Assembly: GCA_037974665.1 (NCBI GenBank)
Contig: CM075770.1
Span: 2,306,501 to 2,370,500 of the forward strand
From: Ehretia macrophylla
Taxonomy: Eukaryota; Streptophyta; Magnoliopsida; Boraginales; Ehretiaceae
DNA length: 64,000 nt
Direction: 5' to 3'
The translations under genes were made by a program, and so were the position numbers. Below, piece by piece: positions 1 through 12,919 of the stretch. How positions within the stretch are numbered: the first letter of the stretch is position 1; each line of letters opens with the position of its first letter. Below the pieces are notes generated by a model. That model had not been told where the DNA came from and searched no databases. It was given only the letters and a program-made list of their open reading frames with translations.

Positions 1-890
1 TAATGACAGTTTTAGGAACTCATATTAAGTTATGGATTTCGAAACGCATAATCTGCTCGTTTGATAGAGACATGATCAGAATTAATAAAGCATTATATAA
101 AATATTCAACTGCAAGTTTCTTTATATGAGGGTCAAGTTTTTCAGATTTATATTAGGTTTAAATTTCGTAACGCATGACTTTATTGACATGTTTTTAAAA
201 TTAATTAGACACAAAATTACAGAGAGCTGGCCTCATGGCTTATTCGAACTAAAGACACAGAACAAATTTATAATGTCTTTTATGAAGCTTTACACGCTCT
301 AAGTTGTCATGCACATATTTCTATGTGAAATTTTTTTGTTTATTTGTTATGAGTGTGTACAGCCTTACAAATTTAGAAAGTCAATAATTTTAAGTACATG
401 GTGGTCCCATTCTCAAGATGCATAAACAAATTTTGGAACGTAACAAAAATTTTCGTTCATACCCCAAAGTACTAAGCTAACTCTTTAATTTGGTTATTTT
501 GTGCAACTTTGCCAGTATATTCTATTCATTCCCTTTATTTATTTTCCAAGAAAAGAAGCTAACTAATTGCAGTATGTTAGAATCTAAAACAATATGTCTC
601 AACAGAGCGGAAATAGAAATACAACAATTCTTTATTAACTTTTTTTTTTTTTTTTTTTTTGTATTTCTATGAAAAATTAGTAAAAATACAAAAATTTTTG
701 TAGACAGATGAACACCACGTACAAGTTTGTGCGACACATGCACATGCACAGGTATATACTATCCACACCTCCCACCATTAGTAATTACACAACTTACAAG
801 AAATTTTCCATTTTTACGTATCCAAGAAAAGAATCGAATTAAGCTCACACAACATGATTTTGCTTATTGCCATCGATCATCAACATGGTC
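1..890. other. Intergenic, AT-rich, no gene seen
   Basis: Only short open frames without family resemblance are present. A run of 20 T residues lies at 641-660. The last part is presumably the 3' untranslated region of the minus-strand gene that ends at 891. Confidence 0.6.
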
Positions 891-1484
891 CTAAGCTGCT
901 CCAATGGCGTTTTGCCTTCTCAAATCCTTGTAGAACTTGGCTATGAACTTCTCAGCATCTTCATCAACATGGCTATCTTCATCAACATCTCTTAATGGAA
1001 AAGGCGAGTCTGTTATCCTCAGCTGCCTCACCATAGGGCTCCTCCCAAACCCAGGCAAAGCCGGCGACGCCGTCTCGCTCTGCAGCATCTCCAACGCCTT
1101 CATAAGCGCATTCGCCGTCATAGCTTCATCTTCCATCGGCGGCGCCTCATAGTGGTGGTTGTTTTTACGCTTGTTGAGATGAAAAGGGAGATGGAAACTA
1201 GGGTACGCAGGGCTGTTACTGCAGCTGAACTCATATTCATTAGGGTGGGGTGTGAAGGACAAGTGGTGGTCATGTGAGCGGCGGCTAATGGCGGAGGAAG
1301 CCCAATGGTGGCTGTGATGGAACATGAGATTATGTATTGCCTTGCCAACAATCTTTCCACGCTTCATCATCATGTTGAGATCTGCTAATAGCTTACTCTT
1401 TGATATGCCTTTCCTCAACATGAACAATGCCACACGTACCATGTTCCAAAATTTCTTTGCTATTACTGGCAAATTTGACTCCAT
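891..1484 (-). CDS. DUF761 / ACRE146-like small protein
   Basis: Single-exon gene of 197 residues on the minus strand. I chose the ATG at 1484 (MESNLPVIAKKFWN) rather than the upstream in-frame ATG at 1589, because family members start with this segment and the upstream extension is a Ser/Gln-rich stretch typical of translated leader. The N-terminal part has the basic helical segment usual in the family (RKGISKSKLLADLNMMMKRG), then His- and Ser-rich low-complexity sequence. The last ~25 residues hold the DUF761 signature (EDAEKFIAKFYKDLRRQ). Members are described in plants as Avr9/Cf-9 rapidly elicited protein 146-like or cotton-fibre proteins; their biochemical role is not established. The CT-rich leader and a TATA-like sequence lie upstream at 1590-1680. 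Confidence 0.85.
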   Translation of the reverse strand: MESNLPVIAKKFWNMVRVALFMLRKGISKSKLLADLNMMMKRGKIVGKAIHNLMFHHSHHWASSAISRRSHDHHLSFTPHPNEYEFSCSNSPAYPSFHLPFHLNKRKNNHHYEAPPMEDEAMTANALMKALEMLQSETASPALPGFGRSPMVRQLRITDSPFPLRDVDEDSHVDEDAEKFIAKFYKDLRRQNAIGAA

Positions 1485-1643
1485 TTCTGCAACTTTGATG
1501 AACCCTTTTGGTTTCTTTGCTTGCTGTTTGAAGATGGATTGTGAGAGAGAAGAAAGAAAGAGAGAGATTGAGTTTCTTTTTTTTTGCAAAGTAGAGATTG
1601 AGTTTCTTGATTGCAGAGAAAATGTTTTGTGTTGTCAATTGGA

Positions 1644-1686
1644 TCTGAAAGGAGGCTTAGACGTGTGAGGGGTATATAAAGGCCTT
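1644..1686 (-). promoter_or_regulatory. TATA-containing promoter segment, copy 1
   Basis: About 190 bp upstream of the DUF761 start codon. It holds a TATATA core (plus strand GGGGTATATAAAGGCC, 1669-1684) followed on the minus strand by a CT-rich leader. The segment is repeated at 1823-1865. The assignment as core promoter rests on position and TATA sequence only. On the plus strand the same bases also read as a canonical TATATAAA box. Confidence 0.45.
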
Positions 1687-1822
1687 TAGAGGAGAAGAGG
1701 ACACATGAAGTTGTACTTCAAGCTAAAGTAACCGGTTGGTGCACGGATATTTCGGGTTACTTTAATCTATATTTTATTTGCTCAATTATTAATGGTGGAC
1801 CAGATATTCGGTGTGGTCAAGC

Positions 1823-1865
1823 TCTGAAAGAAGGCTTAGGCATGTGAGGGGTATATAAACGCCTT
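1823..1865 (-). repeat. Second copy of the TATA-containing segment
   Basis: Repeats 1644-1686 with a few substitutions, offset by 179 bp. Shared blocks include TCTGAAAG, AGGCTTAG, GTGAGGGGTATATAAA and GCCTT. This is a duplicated core-promoter-like segment upstream of the DUF761 gene. Confidence 0.8.
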
Positions 1866-1869
1866 GGTA

Positions 1870-4800
1870 TTAATTAAAAACTTGTCCATATATTAGTAAA
1901 TTAGTTAAAACGTTAATTTTTTTGGTATTACTTTTAATAAGTTTTGTATTTAAATAATTTAAATTATATCTTTTTTAAAAAGAATTATGTGTTTTAATAT
2001 TTCTTAGTACGAGTTCAAATGATTTTCTACAAAAATTTTCATCATAATTCATAAATAAAAACATAGCAACAAGCCAAGCATGTCTCCATTTATTTATTTA
2101 TTTTATTTATTGGCTTCTAGACACAACCACCATGCTAAGTAAGTGGTATGTCCACTTTAGTTCACACAACTTTAGCAAGTTCTACAAAAAAATTAAAAAT
2201 TAAAAATTCAATAGTTTATTTCTTTTTTCTTTTTTTGTCATGATAGTTGATGTTCACTTACATGCTTTGTAATGCCTTTGTAATCTATAATGTAAAATTT
2301 GTTGTTGGATGCTAGTGAACAAAAAAGGAAAAGGCATCCAATTTTCTTAATTGTTCATATAAAAATAAAAAATAAATTTTTTTTAATCAATGCACATTGA
2401 TGTTTGTGTCTCACGTATTAATAGAACTCACATAAATAAATAAATAAAAAGTTGAAAGAAGGTTAATATATAATGGCAGAAACAAGAGGACATGTAATAG
2501 TTACACTTTCCCCTTTTCTACGTAGGTAAGTTTGCCTCTGAAATTGTTAGAAAGGATTTAACTTGACTTGCACGTTGGAAAAGTTTTCTTAGCGAGAGAG
2601 GTTTTCCCCCACCACGTGTCCTTTGCTGTTAAAGGAGCGGAGAGAACAAGAACAATCATGACAAATTTCCATATAATTACCAAACATATAAACAATCTTA
2701 ATTTGGACCACATTAACATCTTAACATTTAAGAAAGTCCGTTATGTCGGACTTACCACGAAGGAAAAAACACTTGCGAGAACTAAGACTCAACTTGCAAG
2801 TACACAATATGTGTAATCTGTTAATTATTATTGAATTTTGTTCATAATATTAAGATTTAAATTTTACTTAATTGCGCTGTTAATGATGGATTAATAGTCT
2901 GACTACCATAATTTCGATTTTTAAAATTATTAAAATTAACATTTAATTTATGCCACTACTATGATATTTTAAATCCGTCCTGTGCATAACCGTGAAACTC
3001 TTCCTTTTGGTCAAGTGTTGTTAGCTTGCGTAACCTTTCGATTAGGCAAAGAATCACAAGATTTCTTGAAATCTGCATGGCCTATTAGCTCTTTTTCTTA
3101 TTTTCTTTTCCTCTTTTCCCCTTGTTTTCTTCCTTTTTTCATCCTATGCTCAGGACACTTTTAGTACCAACCCACTAGAGGGACAACTACTTGACCAAAA
3201 CAAGCGGAAAGCTAGAGAAAAAATAAATTAACTAATTATGGAAAAAGGGAAATACCCTATGGTTAAATAAAAGCATTCGACCGAGTAAATAACGAAAAAT
3301 GTATGCATAAATTCTGTTGTTAATTAATATATCCTATCAGCCTAGCTAGCAAAGATGTAAAATGCAGAGTCTAATAGGGATCATTTAATACGAATCGAAT
3401 ATGAGTAATACTTTACACCACTAATTTTTCATCATTTACTTCTTCTTTATATGGTCAGTATTTATGTATTAAATATCTAATTTACATATGTTAAAAGTTC
3501 TATTATATAAAAGAGGATGACGAAAATGTGTGTAAGTGGTATACAAAAATACTCATCAGATATTTATGCCGATATAGTCCGCATAAGGTGGTAATAGCAT
3601 TTGTTGACTCGTAATTCTAATTTATTTGTGAATACTTCGAAAACTAAACTATTAGCAAAGCAATTCAAAAAATTGTAATCAAATTCTATACCAAGTTTCC
3701 CCCATTGGACTTTCATAGCTGTTTACAACTAATAAGACATTGTAAAAGCTTTTCGTGTGGCAAGTTCCATGCATGAATGCTCGTAAAAGTTATTAGCATG
3801 TGTTAGACTTTTCATACCAAACTCCTCAACTGGTTGATTGCTTTTGTGTTCTTTCCGAACTTGGAAAAATTTTCAACTTTCATAACACCATTTAGCCATT
3901 CTGTACGCCCCATTGGTTGAAAAGAGAAGATTTTCAACGACATTAGCATTTGTTGTTTGCCCTCTATTATTGCCTTTAAGATATTTAAGTGATCGAACTT
4001 TTTCTTGTTTGAGTTTCTCTTCCTTGGTGTATGGAATCCATAAACTAAAGTTTGTATATTCAGATGGTTTTTGTGTTCTTAGGTTGAATCTCTTCTATTT
4101 AACGATGAACTAATATTAATGTGTTCATGAGTTTCCGTCTAGTGGATGTTTATAAGTACAAACGTGCATTTGTCCTCCATGGAAAAATTGAGTGACCAAT
4201 TCGATTGCCCTAAGAGCTAGGTGGCGTGTTCGCACTGGGCATGACACATGTTAACTATAGGAAGCATGGCTACAGAAGTGACTTTAGTTTGTCAGTTCAA
4301 ACTCAACTCTTAGTTTTACATTAAGCTAGATCTAGCGAATGTTCATAAGGCCGAAGTAGCTCATAGCCCTTCCAAAGTTTTGAAATTTAAAAAGTGTCTG
4401 ACTAATTTTAAGATTTAAGCACTTTGAATATTTTGTTATGCCACCAATGAAAGAATTAATGTTTTATTTCACTTCATTATCCCTTTACACCTCCTTTTGG
4501 ATAATAAAAATTTATATACTGAATATTAAATCTTTCGTATATATATAAAAAATTAGTAATGATATTATAAAATAAATGGCGAAATTAAGGATGAAAGGGT
4601 AATAATTCTACTCCCTTACCCCAGACGTTGAGTCTGGTTATGGGAAATTAATTCTCGGATAATGGGTTCTTATATTAATAATAAGTTGTTATTATTACTA
4701 AAATATAAAACCTAAAGACTCATATTATATGGTAATCAACTTTGATATGCAGAAAGAATTATACACCCTTTTTTTTTATAATAAAAATAAAGAATTTTCA

Positions 4801-5660
4801 TTTTTAGTGATAGATCAAATCCGAAAAGAAAAGAAAAAAGCTCTAAATCCGTGGTTGTTAATCGAAGAGGCCCTTCCCAAATCCAGCACTGGTTAAGGAT
4901 ATCCCAACCATGACATCTTGGGTTTGAAATCCATGTTAGGGTATTGGGCTAGGTTTCCCATAAAGGGCTTTGTAATGCATTGAAGTAATAAAAGACAATA
5001 ATACTGAGGACGGCCAATGTACTTACAAACAGAAACCCGGGCCCAAATCCCAGAAGCGATGGCCCAAAAGCAGCAATCAGAGATTAAAAAAAAAAAAAAT
5101 CAATACAGCAAATCATGCTCCGAAAAGGACCCAGAAAAAAAAAAAAAAAATCATGCGTTGAAACAACAAACCAAAAACCAACCATATGCAATACATTCAA
5201 GAGTTAGATAGAACAATGAAATTAAATTCTAATGTAATAAATAAATTTAAATTTAAATCACATTTTGATAAATGCATTAACAAAAAACAAAATACATACG
5301 AAGGCCCACTCAAACCTGAGCTAATGATAAATACTGACTTGTGTGCAAGTCAACATTCCAAGCTATCCTCAATCTCATCAAACCAAACAAAAAGAAGTAG
5401 AAAAGAAGTTGAAGAAAAAAAGCCTATCAAAGCATCAGTCAACTCAGTGTAGTAGTCAACCTCAATGCTGAATGTACTATTATCAAAATACCATGACCGA
5501 AGGATTGGATTGTGTAGCATAAAAAATAAGTGTGTGCCTGAAGAAAAATCTTTTTCTCACACGAGTTTTATATAGAAAATATAAAAAAATATCGGTCCTT
5601 CAATCACCACCATCCACGGTCCAAATTCACCCAACCCCGCATTAAATCCAATTTCCATAT
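1870..5660. other. Intergenic, no gene seen
   Basis: AT-rich sequence with scattered short frames, none resembling a protein family. Two A-runs (about 14 bases each) lie near 5086-5099 and 5135-5150. A loose cluster of GGGCC/GGCCCA motifs lies at 4920-5320; such site-II-like motifs are common in plant promoters but no transcript is evident here. Confidence 0.5.
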
Positions 5661-5827
5661 TTTCTAATTCCTCAAATTATATAAACGTACATACACTTTA
5701 CACAAACTTATACTAGCATAGAGTATTGTACGTATCTATATGTAATTTATATGTATATATCTCTCTTCTTTTATTTTTCTTTTTCTTTTTGTCCCAAAAT
5801 AATCGAATCTGAGTTTTATTAGATCCC

Positions 5828-5836
5828 TATAAAAAG
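5828..5836 (+). promoter_or_regulatory. TATA box, MUT9-like kinase gene
   Basis: TATAAAAAG lies about 300 bp upstream of the kinase start codon and implies a leader of roughly 270 bases. An alternative, TATATAAAC, lies at 5678-5686. The choice between them cannot be made from sequence alone. Confidence 0.4.
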
Positions 5837-6136
5837 GTTAAAATTTCTTACACAATCACTTTTACTGATGATCACGATTAATTTTCGAAAATTTCATTAA
5901 GTTTTGTGATTTAGTTTATTCATCATCATTAGCAGTTGCTGCGGCGGGACGGTGGTGACGGCGGCGACGACGACGTTAGTGAATGAAAGGTTTTCTCTTT
6001 TTGTAAACACATTGTGTGGATTCAGCTGCTGCTGTTGCTGTGTTAATCGTGATAAGTGTGTGAGGTGTGTGAGAGGGAAAGGTAGGGTTTTTGTGTTAGG
6101 GTTTCGGAGATAGGGATGAGAATTGGAGGATGAACG

Positions 6137-9100
6137 ATGCCGGTGCTGCGTGGCGGTGTTCGCAGAGGCCGGCGAGCGAACAACAACAATAATAATAGTA
6201 ATCGGAATAATTTGGTTGAAGGGGAGGCAATTGCGACGAGGACTAGGAGGAGGAGGGCGGCGGCGGCGGCGGAAGCGGCGGCGGCGGAGGTACAGCCGGT
6301 AGATGAAAACGTAGTTGCTCAAGCCGGGGCGGAGGAGGCGGCTGAGGAGGAACCGGCGGTCCGTGGGGAGAGGAGGGAGGAGGTTGGTGATAAGCCCATG
6401 GATGATCACGATAACGGTGGGGCGAAGAGTGGTGGTGATAAGGCTCACGCTGGCGATGATGATGGGAAGTTTGGTCCGCTTCCGGAGAGGGTAATGCTTT
6501 TTACTTTTCTTTACACACATTAATGCGTGTATGTGTGTGTGTGTGTGTGTAGTATTTGTTTATTGCTACATGCATGTTATTGTTGGGCAAGAAGATGACT
6601 GCAAATTGAGAGGTTGCAAACTGTGGTTGAAAAATTTTAAAACCCCTCATAAAGTTTTTTTCTTTTGAGGCGAATATGGTAAAATCTTGAACTTTTAGTG
6701 GAATGTATGTGTCGTTGTTATAGCATTGACATTGCAGATGGGTATTGCATTACATGGTTGTTAAGGCATATGTCGCTTTTTGTGTATACAGAAGTAGAAA
6801 GCTTGCGTATCAGAGTGTTTCTGTGTTTGACATGGATTTGATTTTTATCCAATTTGAAAATTGCACTTTAGAGGTTGTGGTCATCTTTCTTTCGCTTATG
6901 GGAATCTTAGAGAATGAATAAAGGGAATTAGGGACATTTTGGTTCTAAACTCCATGAAGTTTAAAAGCTTCCCGTTCCATGCCATCAGTTTTAATGATTT
7001 TGATAAACACCTTATATGTCATGATGTTACCGAGGAATACCGTCTTTGCTGGCATGATCTACTATATATCATGAATTCTAATATTGATAATTGATCTAGA
7101 TTGTTTCTACTTGTGCATTTATTCTAACACGTGTGATGACTTTCCCGAGAATTCCGGCTATGGGATTTGTTCAGAAATGGCTGTCTTGTGTTGTATCAGT
7201 AATTAATTTACTTAAAATTTTGCACTTGGCGAAATAAGCAAGTGGACATCCCATTTTTCTCGCGTGTTCAATGCTTCATGTTCTAGTCATTAATTTGGAT
7301 AGTCAAGCTTGGTAAAGAGCATCTGAGGTGTTCAGTCGTTAGTGTACAGGTCTTACGTTTCATTTTTGGGACTCTTTTATCCAACTCTTCATGTAGTTAG
7401 GAGTATTCTCCGTGGAATTCGGAACTGTTTTTGTTTCACATTTTGGAGGACATTTGTCCATACTTTGCTTCTGTGGTAATAGCTTGTGATGCACTTCTGG
7501 CCAGGACATTTATAAGCACACATAGGCACATATGTGAGTGGTTCTGATTTTTCTTCTCTTGTTTCAAATCATCTCTATTATAGGGTTTTATGGGCTTTCT
7601 GAAAGATCTTTAAGCTTGGGTGTTATTCATCCATTTGACAAGATACATAATTAGATGTCCAAAAAAATGTAGATAGAACTTAGTTGATCTGGGTTTAGAT
7701 CTCTTGTCCTCTGGTCCTGTATTTTTTAGTGAGGTTTGCATTATTGACTACATAAGATGCTTTTAGTATGTCTAGATGATTTCAGTCTTTTTGCCACAGT
7801 GGTAACTTGAGAGTCGCAAATGAGAGGTAGGAAGCATTTGTTTATCCTTTCCAAGACACCACTCTGTCCTTATCCTACGTGACTAGCTCTAAGACTATAG
7901 GTTCCGGAATACACGAGCTTCAGTGCCAACTGTAATTGTTCCAACCTAAAATTTGATAATCATTTGGCTTCATAATAATCCGAGTAGATAGCTCAATCTC
8001 CCTATTGTTTGTGTTGGATAACTTATAAAACAAAATTTGAAATTTAATATATTTCCATGTCTTCTATTACAGGTTCAAGTTGGTGGTTCACCAGTGTACA
8101 GAATAGAAAGAAAGCTGGGGAAGGGAGGTTTTGGACAGGTTTATGTCGGTCGCCGTGTTTCAGGTGGTATTGCAAATGATAGAACTAGTCCTGGTGCTGT
8201 AGAGGTATCTATATTTTTCTCAGGCCTGAATCTCTGAATTTGAAATTTGTATTCTCCATAACTTAGTTGTATTTTTTTCTATTGTGCAACTCAGGTGGCG
8301 TTAAAATTTGAGCACCGGAATAGTAAAGGATGTAATTATGGACCACCTCATGAGGGGCAAGTTTACAAGTAAGGGCCTTGTTTTCTTTTTGGACCTTTTC
8401 GATTCTTCGACAAGCAACTACTTCATAATCATGACATTATGACTTGAACTTTTCCATTTGCTTGAATCTTTCACTTACCTGGTCATTGGTACAGCACAGT
8501 CGGAGGCAGTCATGGTGTACCGCGAGTGCACTACAAAGGCCGCCAAGGGGACTTTTATGTCATGGTACATATTGATATTGTTCTTCCTCCACTCTATTTT
8601 ATATACTTTCTCCCTGTTGAGTGTCTCTCAGTCAGTCAGGGAAGAAAAAGAGTCTTGCTTAGTGATATCTACAGAACGTATAGCCTCTGACATGATAGAA
8701 AAAATGTGGCCATATACTGCAGGTTATGGATATGCTTGGACCTAGTTTGTGGGATGTTTGGAATAATAATTCACACACGTAAGACTTGATTTAAAGATGT
8801 TTTACATTTTTCTTTCGGTGCTACAGGAAGTGATAATTGCAATTTTTTTGCTTTATTGAATTCCTTATTCAAAATTCAGGATGTCCATTGAAATGGTTGC
8901 ATGCATTGCAATTGAAGCAATATCAATACTGGAGAAGATGCATTCTAGAGGGTGAGGTTTTTGCCGTTTGCTGAAGGGTCTTTTATGTTTCTTGTGTGTA
9001 GATAATTGCAAATCATAGTTTGATTTTGTGTTTTGACCTAGGCTTTGTTTAATTGTGAGACATACTAGATAGAAAAAACATGTTGGGGTCTGTTCAGGAA

Positions 9101-11992
9101 TGGATGTATGTTGCTGTTGTATCTCAAGTTTTCACGGAGATTTTATTGCTATGAACTGACATGATTATATGACAATGTGTGGATGTATTTGTATGTGAGC
9201 ATATCTATGTTAAGCCATAATGGTCTAGCTTCTTCCCTTTTTTCTTTTTTTTCTTTTTTTTTTTTTTTAATTTTTTGCCATTGGATTATGTAGTACATGT
9301 GGATGTTTTCTTCTGTGCCTAGAATTCTTTGTATGATCATTTGACTGATTCACTACAATTTTGCAGGTATGTTCACGGGGATGTGAAGCCTGAGAATTTT
9401 TTGCTCGGTCCTTCAGGAACTCCTGATGAGAAAAAACTGTTTTTAGTTGATCTTGGGTTAGGTAATTCATTGATTTCATCTTCTTGAAGCTTCATTTGCT
9501 TTGCTAAACTTGCTGAGTATCTTACGAAATGGTATATTCTGGGGGTATCAGCTACTAGATGGCGGGACGCCACGACTGGCTTGCATGTTGAGTATGACCA
9601 AAGGCCTGATATTTTCAGGTGCAACTCGTTACTTTATAAAAATTGTGCTAGACAGGAAATAATAACTTAACTTTCCTTCACCATTTTTTTTTTTTTTTTT
9701 ATCTCTTCCCTCTCTTTCTTTCTCTGATTACCAGTTGGTTCTGTCAGGGGAACTGTCCGTTACGCCAGTGTTCATGCCCACCTAGGCAGGACTGCGAGCA
9801 GGAGAGATGATTTAGAGTCTCTTGCTTACACACTCATTTTCCTCCTCCGGGGTCGTCTTCCCTGGCAAGGATATCAGGTTGCATTTCCTTACTTTGCTGA
9901 AACAATTTATTGTGTCTAGCATGTCATCTAAATAATGTTTTTGTTAGCCTACTGTGGATGTTTGTATTTTTTTGCGTTTTTCTTTCTCAGAGCGATCGCC
10001 CCAATCAGAAAAAAATTATTGTGGTAGTCCCCTCTTATTTAATTCGTTTTCAATAGCCATGAGTGTACTGAGAAACCAAAGATAAAGAGACTTCCGATGC
10101 TACAGGAGGGGCACCACTTACTTCTTTTTAAGTCTATCATGTCATCTAAATAATAATTTTGTTAGTCTACTTTGGATGTTTGCATTTCTACACATTTCTC
10201 TTGACATGATTGTATTGCTTTTAGGGTGAGAATAAAGGTCATCTTGTTTGCAAGAAGAAGATGGGAACATCATCAGAGGCTCTGTGTTGCTTCTGCCCAC
10301 AACCTTTCAAGTTGTTCGTGGAACATGTAGTAAATTTGAAATTTGACGAGGAACCTAATTATGCCAAATATATCTCCCTTTTTGATGGGATAGTTGGAGT
10401 AAACCCAGATGTCAGACCAATTAACACAGATGGTGCTCAGAAGGTGCATGCAATCTTCATTGATATTATTGTGAAATTACAGTCTAGCTGTGTGCTTAAC
10501 TTCTATGTATGCCATATGTAGCTTATCTATCAGGTTGGTCAGAAAAGAGGTCGTCTGACTTTTGAAGATGAAGAGGATGAACAGCCCAAGAAGAAGGTTC
10601 GTATGGGTATGCCTGCTACTCAGTGGATCAGCGTGTACAATGCTCGTCGACCTATGAAACAAAGGTAGAATTTCTCCCCTTCTGCTGTTGCTTGTTGCTC
10701 CTCTCAAGTGAAGATGAAGCGGAACATCTTGATTCATCTTTGCTTCTGATTTTACCACCCATTGTCTTTCCTCTTTACCCTTTTCAACTATTGCTGTAGC
10801 ATTGTATGCAGTTATGTTCTGTCTGTGTTCCTCTGTTCAAAATATAATGAGTAGTAAAGATGATAATGTTATCTTTCATGTTACTGAAGGTATCATTACA
10901 ATGTGGCCGACGCAAGGCTTTCCCAGCATATTGACAAAGGAAATGAAGATGGGCTGTATATCAGTTGTGTGTCATCTTGTCAGAATCTATGGGCATTGAT
11001 CATGGATGCAGGCACCGGCTTCACTGCACAAGTTTATGAGCTCTCACCTTTCTTCCTTCACAAGGTGCACACTTGTGTAAATTATTCGACCCTCAAAATA
11101 CATGTGTTCTATTTATTATTAAATATTTTTGAAGTTTTGCCCTTGATGCCCTTTTCTTGCACAGATTTTTAGCTAGCTAAGTTTCCCTTTTTCATTCGGG
11201 TTTTGCCTTTAGGAATGGATAATGGAGCAGTGGGAAAAGAATTATTATATCAGTGCAGTAGCTGGGGCTACTAATGGGAGGTCATTGGTGGGAATGTCTA
11301 AAGGGTAGTCTAGTTTGGCTTGCTTGACTAACCTATTTGCTATATTTTTATTAGAGGTCTTGCTTGACGTCGATTGATAACTACAGGAACACAGTATGTA
11401 CAGCAGTCCTATAAAGTCAGTGATTCTTTTCCTTATAAGTGGATAAACAAAAAATGGAAGGAGGGTTTCTATGTTACCTCAATGGCTACCTCTGGAAGCA
11501 GATGGGCAGTTATTATGTCTCGTGGAGCAGGATTGTCAGATCAGGTTCTCTTGCCATGATGAGAATGATGCTTAATGCAACTCAACTGATAATACTTTAT
11601 GTGCCATCAAGCCTAATCTACTTGCATTTTACTTTTTAGGTTGTGGAACTAGATTTTCTTTATCCAAGCGAAGGTATCCACAAGCGGTGGGATGGTGGAT
11701 ATCGTATAACTGCGACAGCAGCAACTTGGGACCAAGCTGCTTTTGTTCTAAGCGTGCCCAGAAGAAAGCCCGCAGATGAAACACAAGAGACCCTTCGAAC
11801 TTCTGCCTTTCCCAGTACACATGTCAAGGTGAATTAGTCATATCTATCTATATAATCGCAAGCATGTGTACTTTTTGTTCTTTGTTGTTGTTTACTTACT
11901 CAATGTTGTCTAACAACCAACTTTTCTTACAGGAGAAATGGGCCAAAAATTTGTATATTGCATCTGTATGTTATGGCCGTACAGTTTCATAG
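6137..11992 (+). CDS. MUT9-like / photoperiod-pathway protein kinase (casein kinase I type)
   Basis: Exons: 6137-6490, 8073-8204, 8295-8368, 8495-8564, 8723-8778, 8880-8951, 9367-9461, 9552-9618, 9748-9877, 10225-10443, 10534-10664, 10890-11064, 11213-11303, 11387-11544, 11640-11828, 11933-11992. The product is 690 residues, the usual length for plant MLK1/MLK2. The basic, Ala-rich N terminus starts [13 protein letters not shown]. The glycine loop GKGGFG is at 134-139, the ATP-anchoring Lys at 166, the catalytic loop HGDVKPEN at 256-263 (Asp258) and DLG at 281-283 instead of DFG. The family-specific C-terminal domain ends CYGRTVS. In Arabidopsis these nuclear kinases (MLK/PPK) phosphorylate histone H3 Thr3 and cryptochrome 2 and associate with the evening complex. 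Intron 13 does not fit GT-AG in frame: the exon must end at 11303, followed by GGTAGT. This suggests a one-base insertion, an unusual donor or a sequence error. Confidence 0.93.
6532..6551. repeat. (GT)n microsatellite in kinase intron 1
   Basis: About ten GT units shortly after the donor site of the 1.6-kb first intron. Confidence 0.9.
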
Positions 11993-12919
11993 ATCTGCCC
12001 GAAATTCAAAGGTAAGGCCAGCTATTCTTATCGAGCAACCCTTTTGAGGTATGGAATCCTGGCTTGCTGAAGAGAAGTCCGGGCTGGAGAAAATTTTGAT
12101 TGGCACAAGCTTTGGTTACACTCGTAGTACAAAAGCTAAGTAGCGCGCTTCCTGTTGTTTGTTGTGTTGATATATGTGTTATGTCCATGATCAAGCCAGC
12201 CGGATTCATGCGTCTTCACTTATTGCTGTCAAATTTGTATAGTTTTGTTAACAATAAGTGCTTTGGGTTAAAGGGTTATCCATATGTTGAATCCCTCTAG
12301 TTTACATAGCCTGGCACGGCTTTGGATCGATTGACATGTAGGTGATTAATCCTATTCTCCATTCTCGCTTAATCAATTCTCTCTCTTTTGTTCATATGTT
12401 TGCTTTGCTTTTCCTTCCATTGTTTGATGATTGAACACTATTAAGATTATTATCTTGGATTAGTCAACAAAGTTCGTTATAGTTTGTTTTAGTCTGGATT
12501 AGGGCAAATATCATTTTATGGTAGAGTGCTAAAGGGGGAATGGAAATGGGAAGGCATCTAGCATTTGTCGTTCAAAAAATACATGGTTCTTGTATATGCA
12601 AGGTTGTTGGGGGAGGGAGGTGGAAGAAGATGAAGCACCCCAAGAGGTAGGTAGCCAAAGAGTTCTCTCCAAAATGGAGAGAGCAAATTATCAAGTAGCG
12701 GACTCAACTACGGTGGATTTACACTTGGGGTTGTAAAATGTAATTCCCATTGATCATACAAAATGTTTTAAAATATCACTAAAAGATCTTGATGTTTTTT
12801 TGCCCGAAAATCGATTAATCTCACAACATCACTAGCTTTGATCTACAAAATTATTTAACAGCCCTTGATAAAATATTATAAATCTACCAGCTGGGCAATG
12901 GTGGTAAATCTCCATGAAT
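11993..12919. other. Kinase 3' region and intergenic
   Basis: The first ~300 bases are probably the 3' untranslated region of the kinase gene. The remainder shows no coding potential that I can support. Confidence 0.5.

Noticed and set aside
3913-4113. 66-codon frame resembling a small membrane protein
   Set aside because: Hydrophobicity is expected from T-rich DNA. There is no homology or promoter evidence.
5897-6520. 207-codon minus-strand frame overlapping kinase exon 1
   Set aside because: It is the antisense of the GC-rich kinase start exon and leader, and encodes Arg/Pro low-complexity sequence. The plus-strand exon clearly matches the MLK family.
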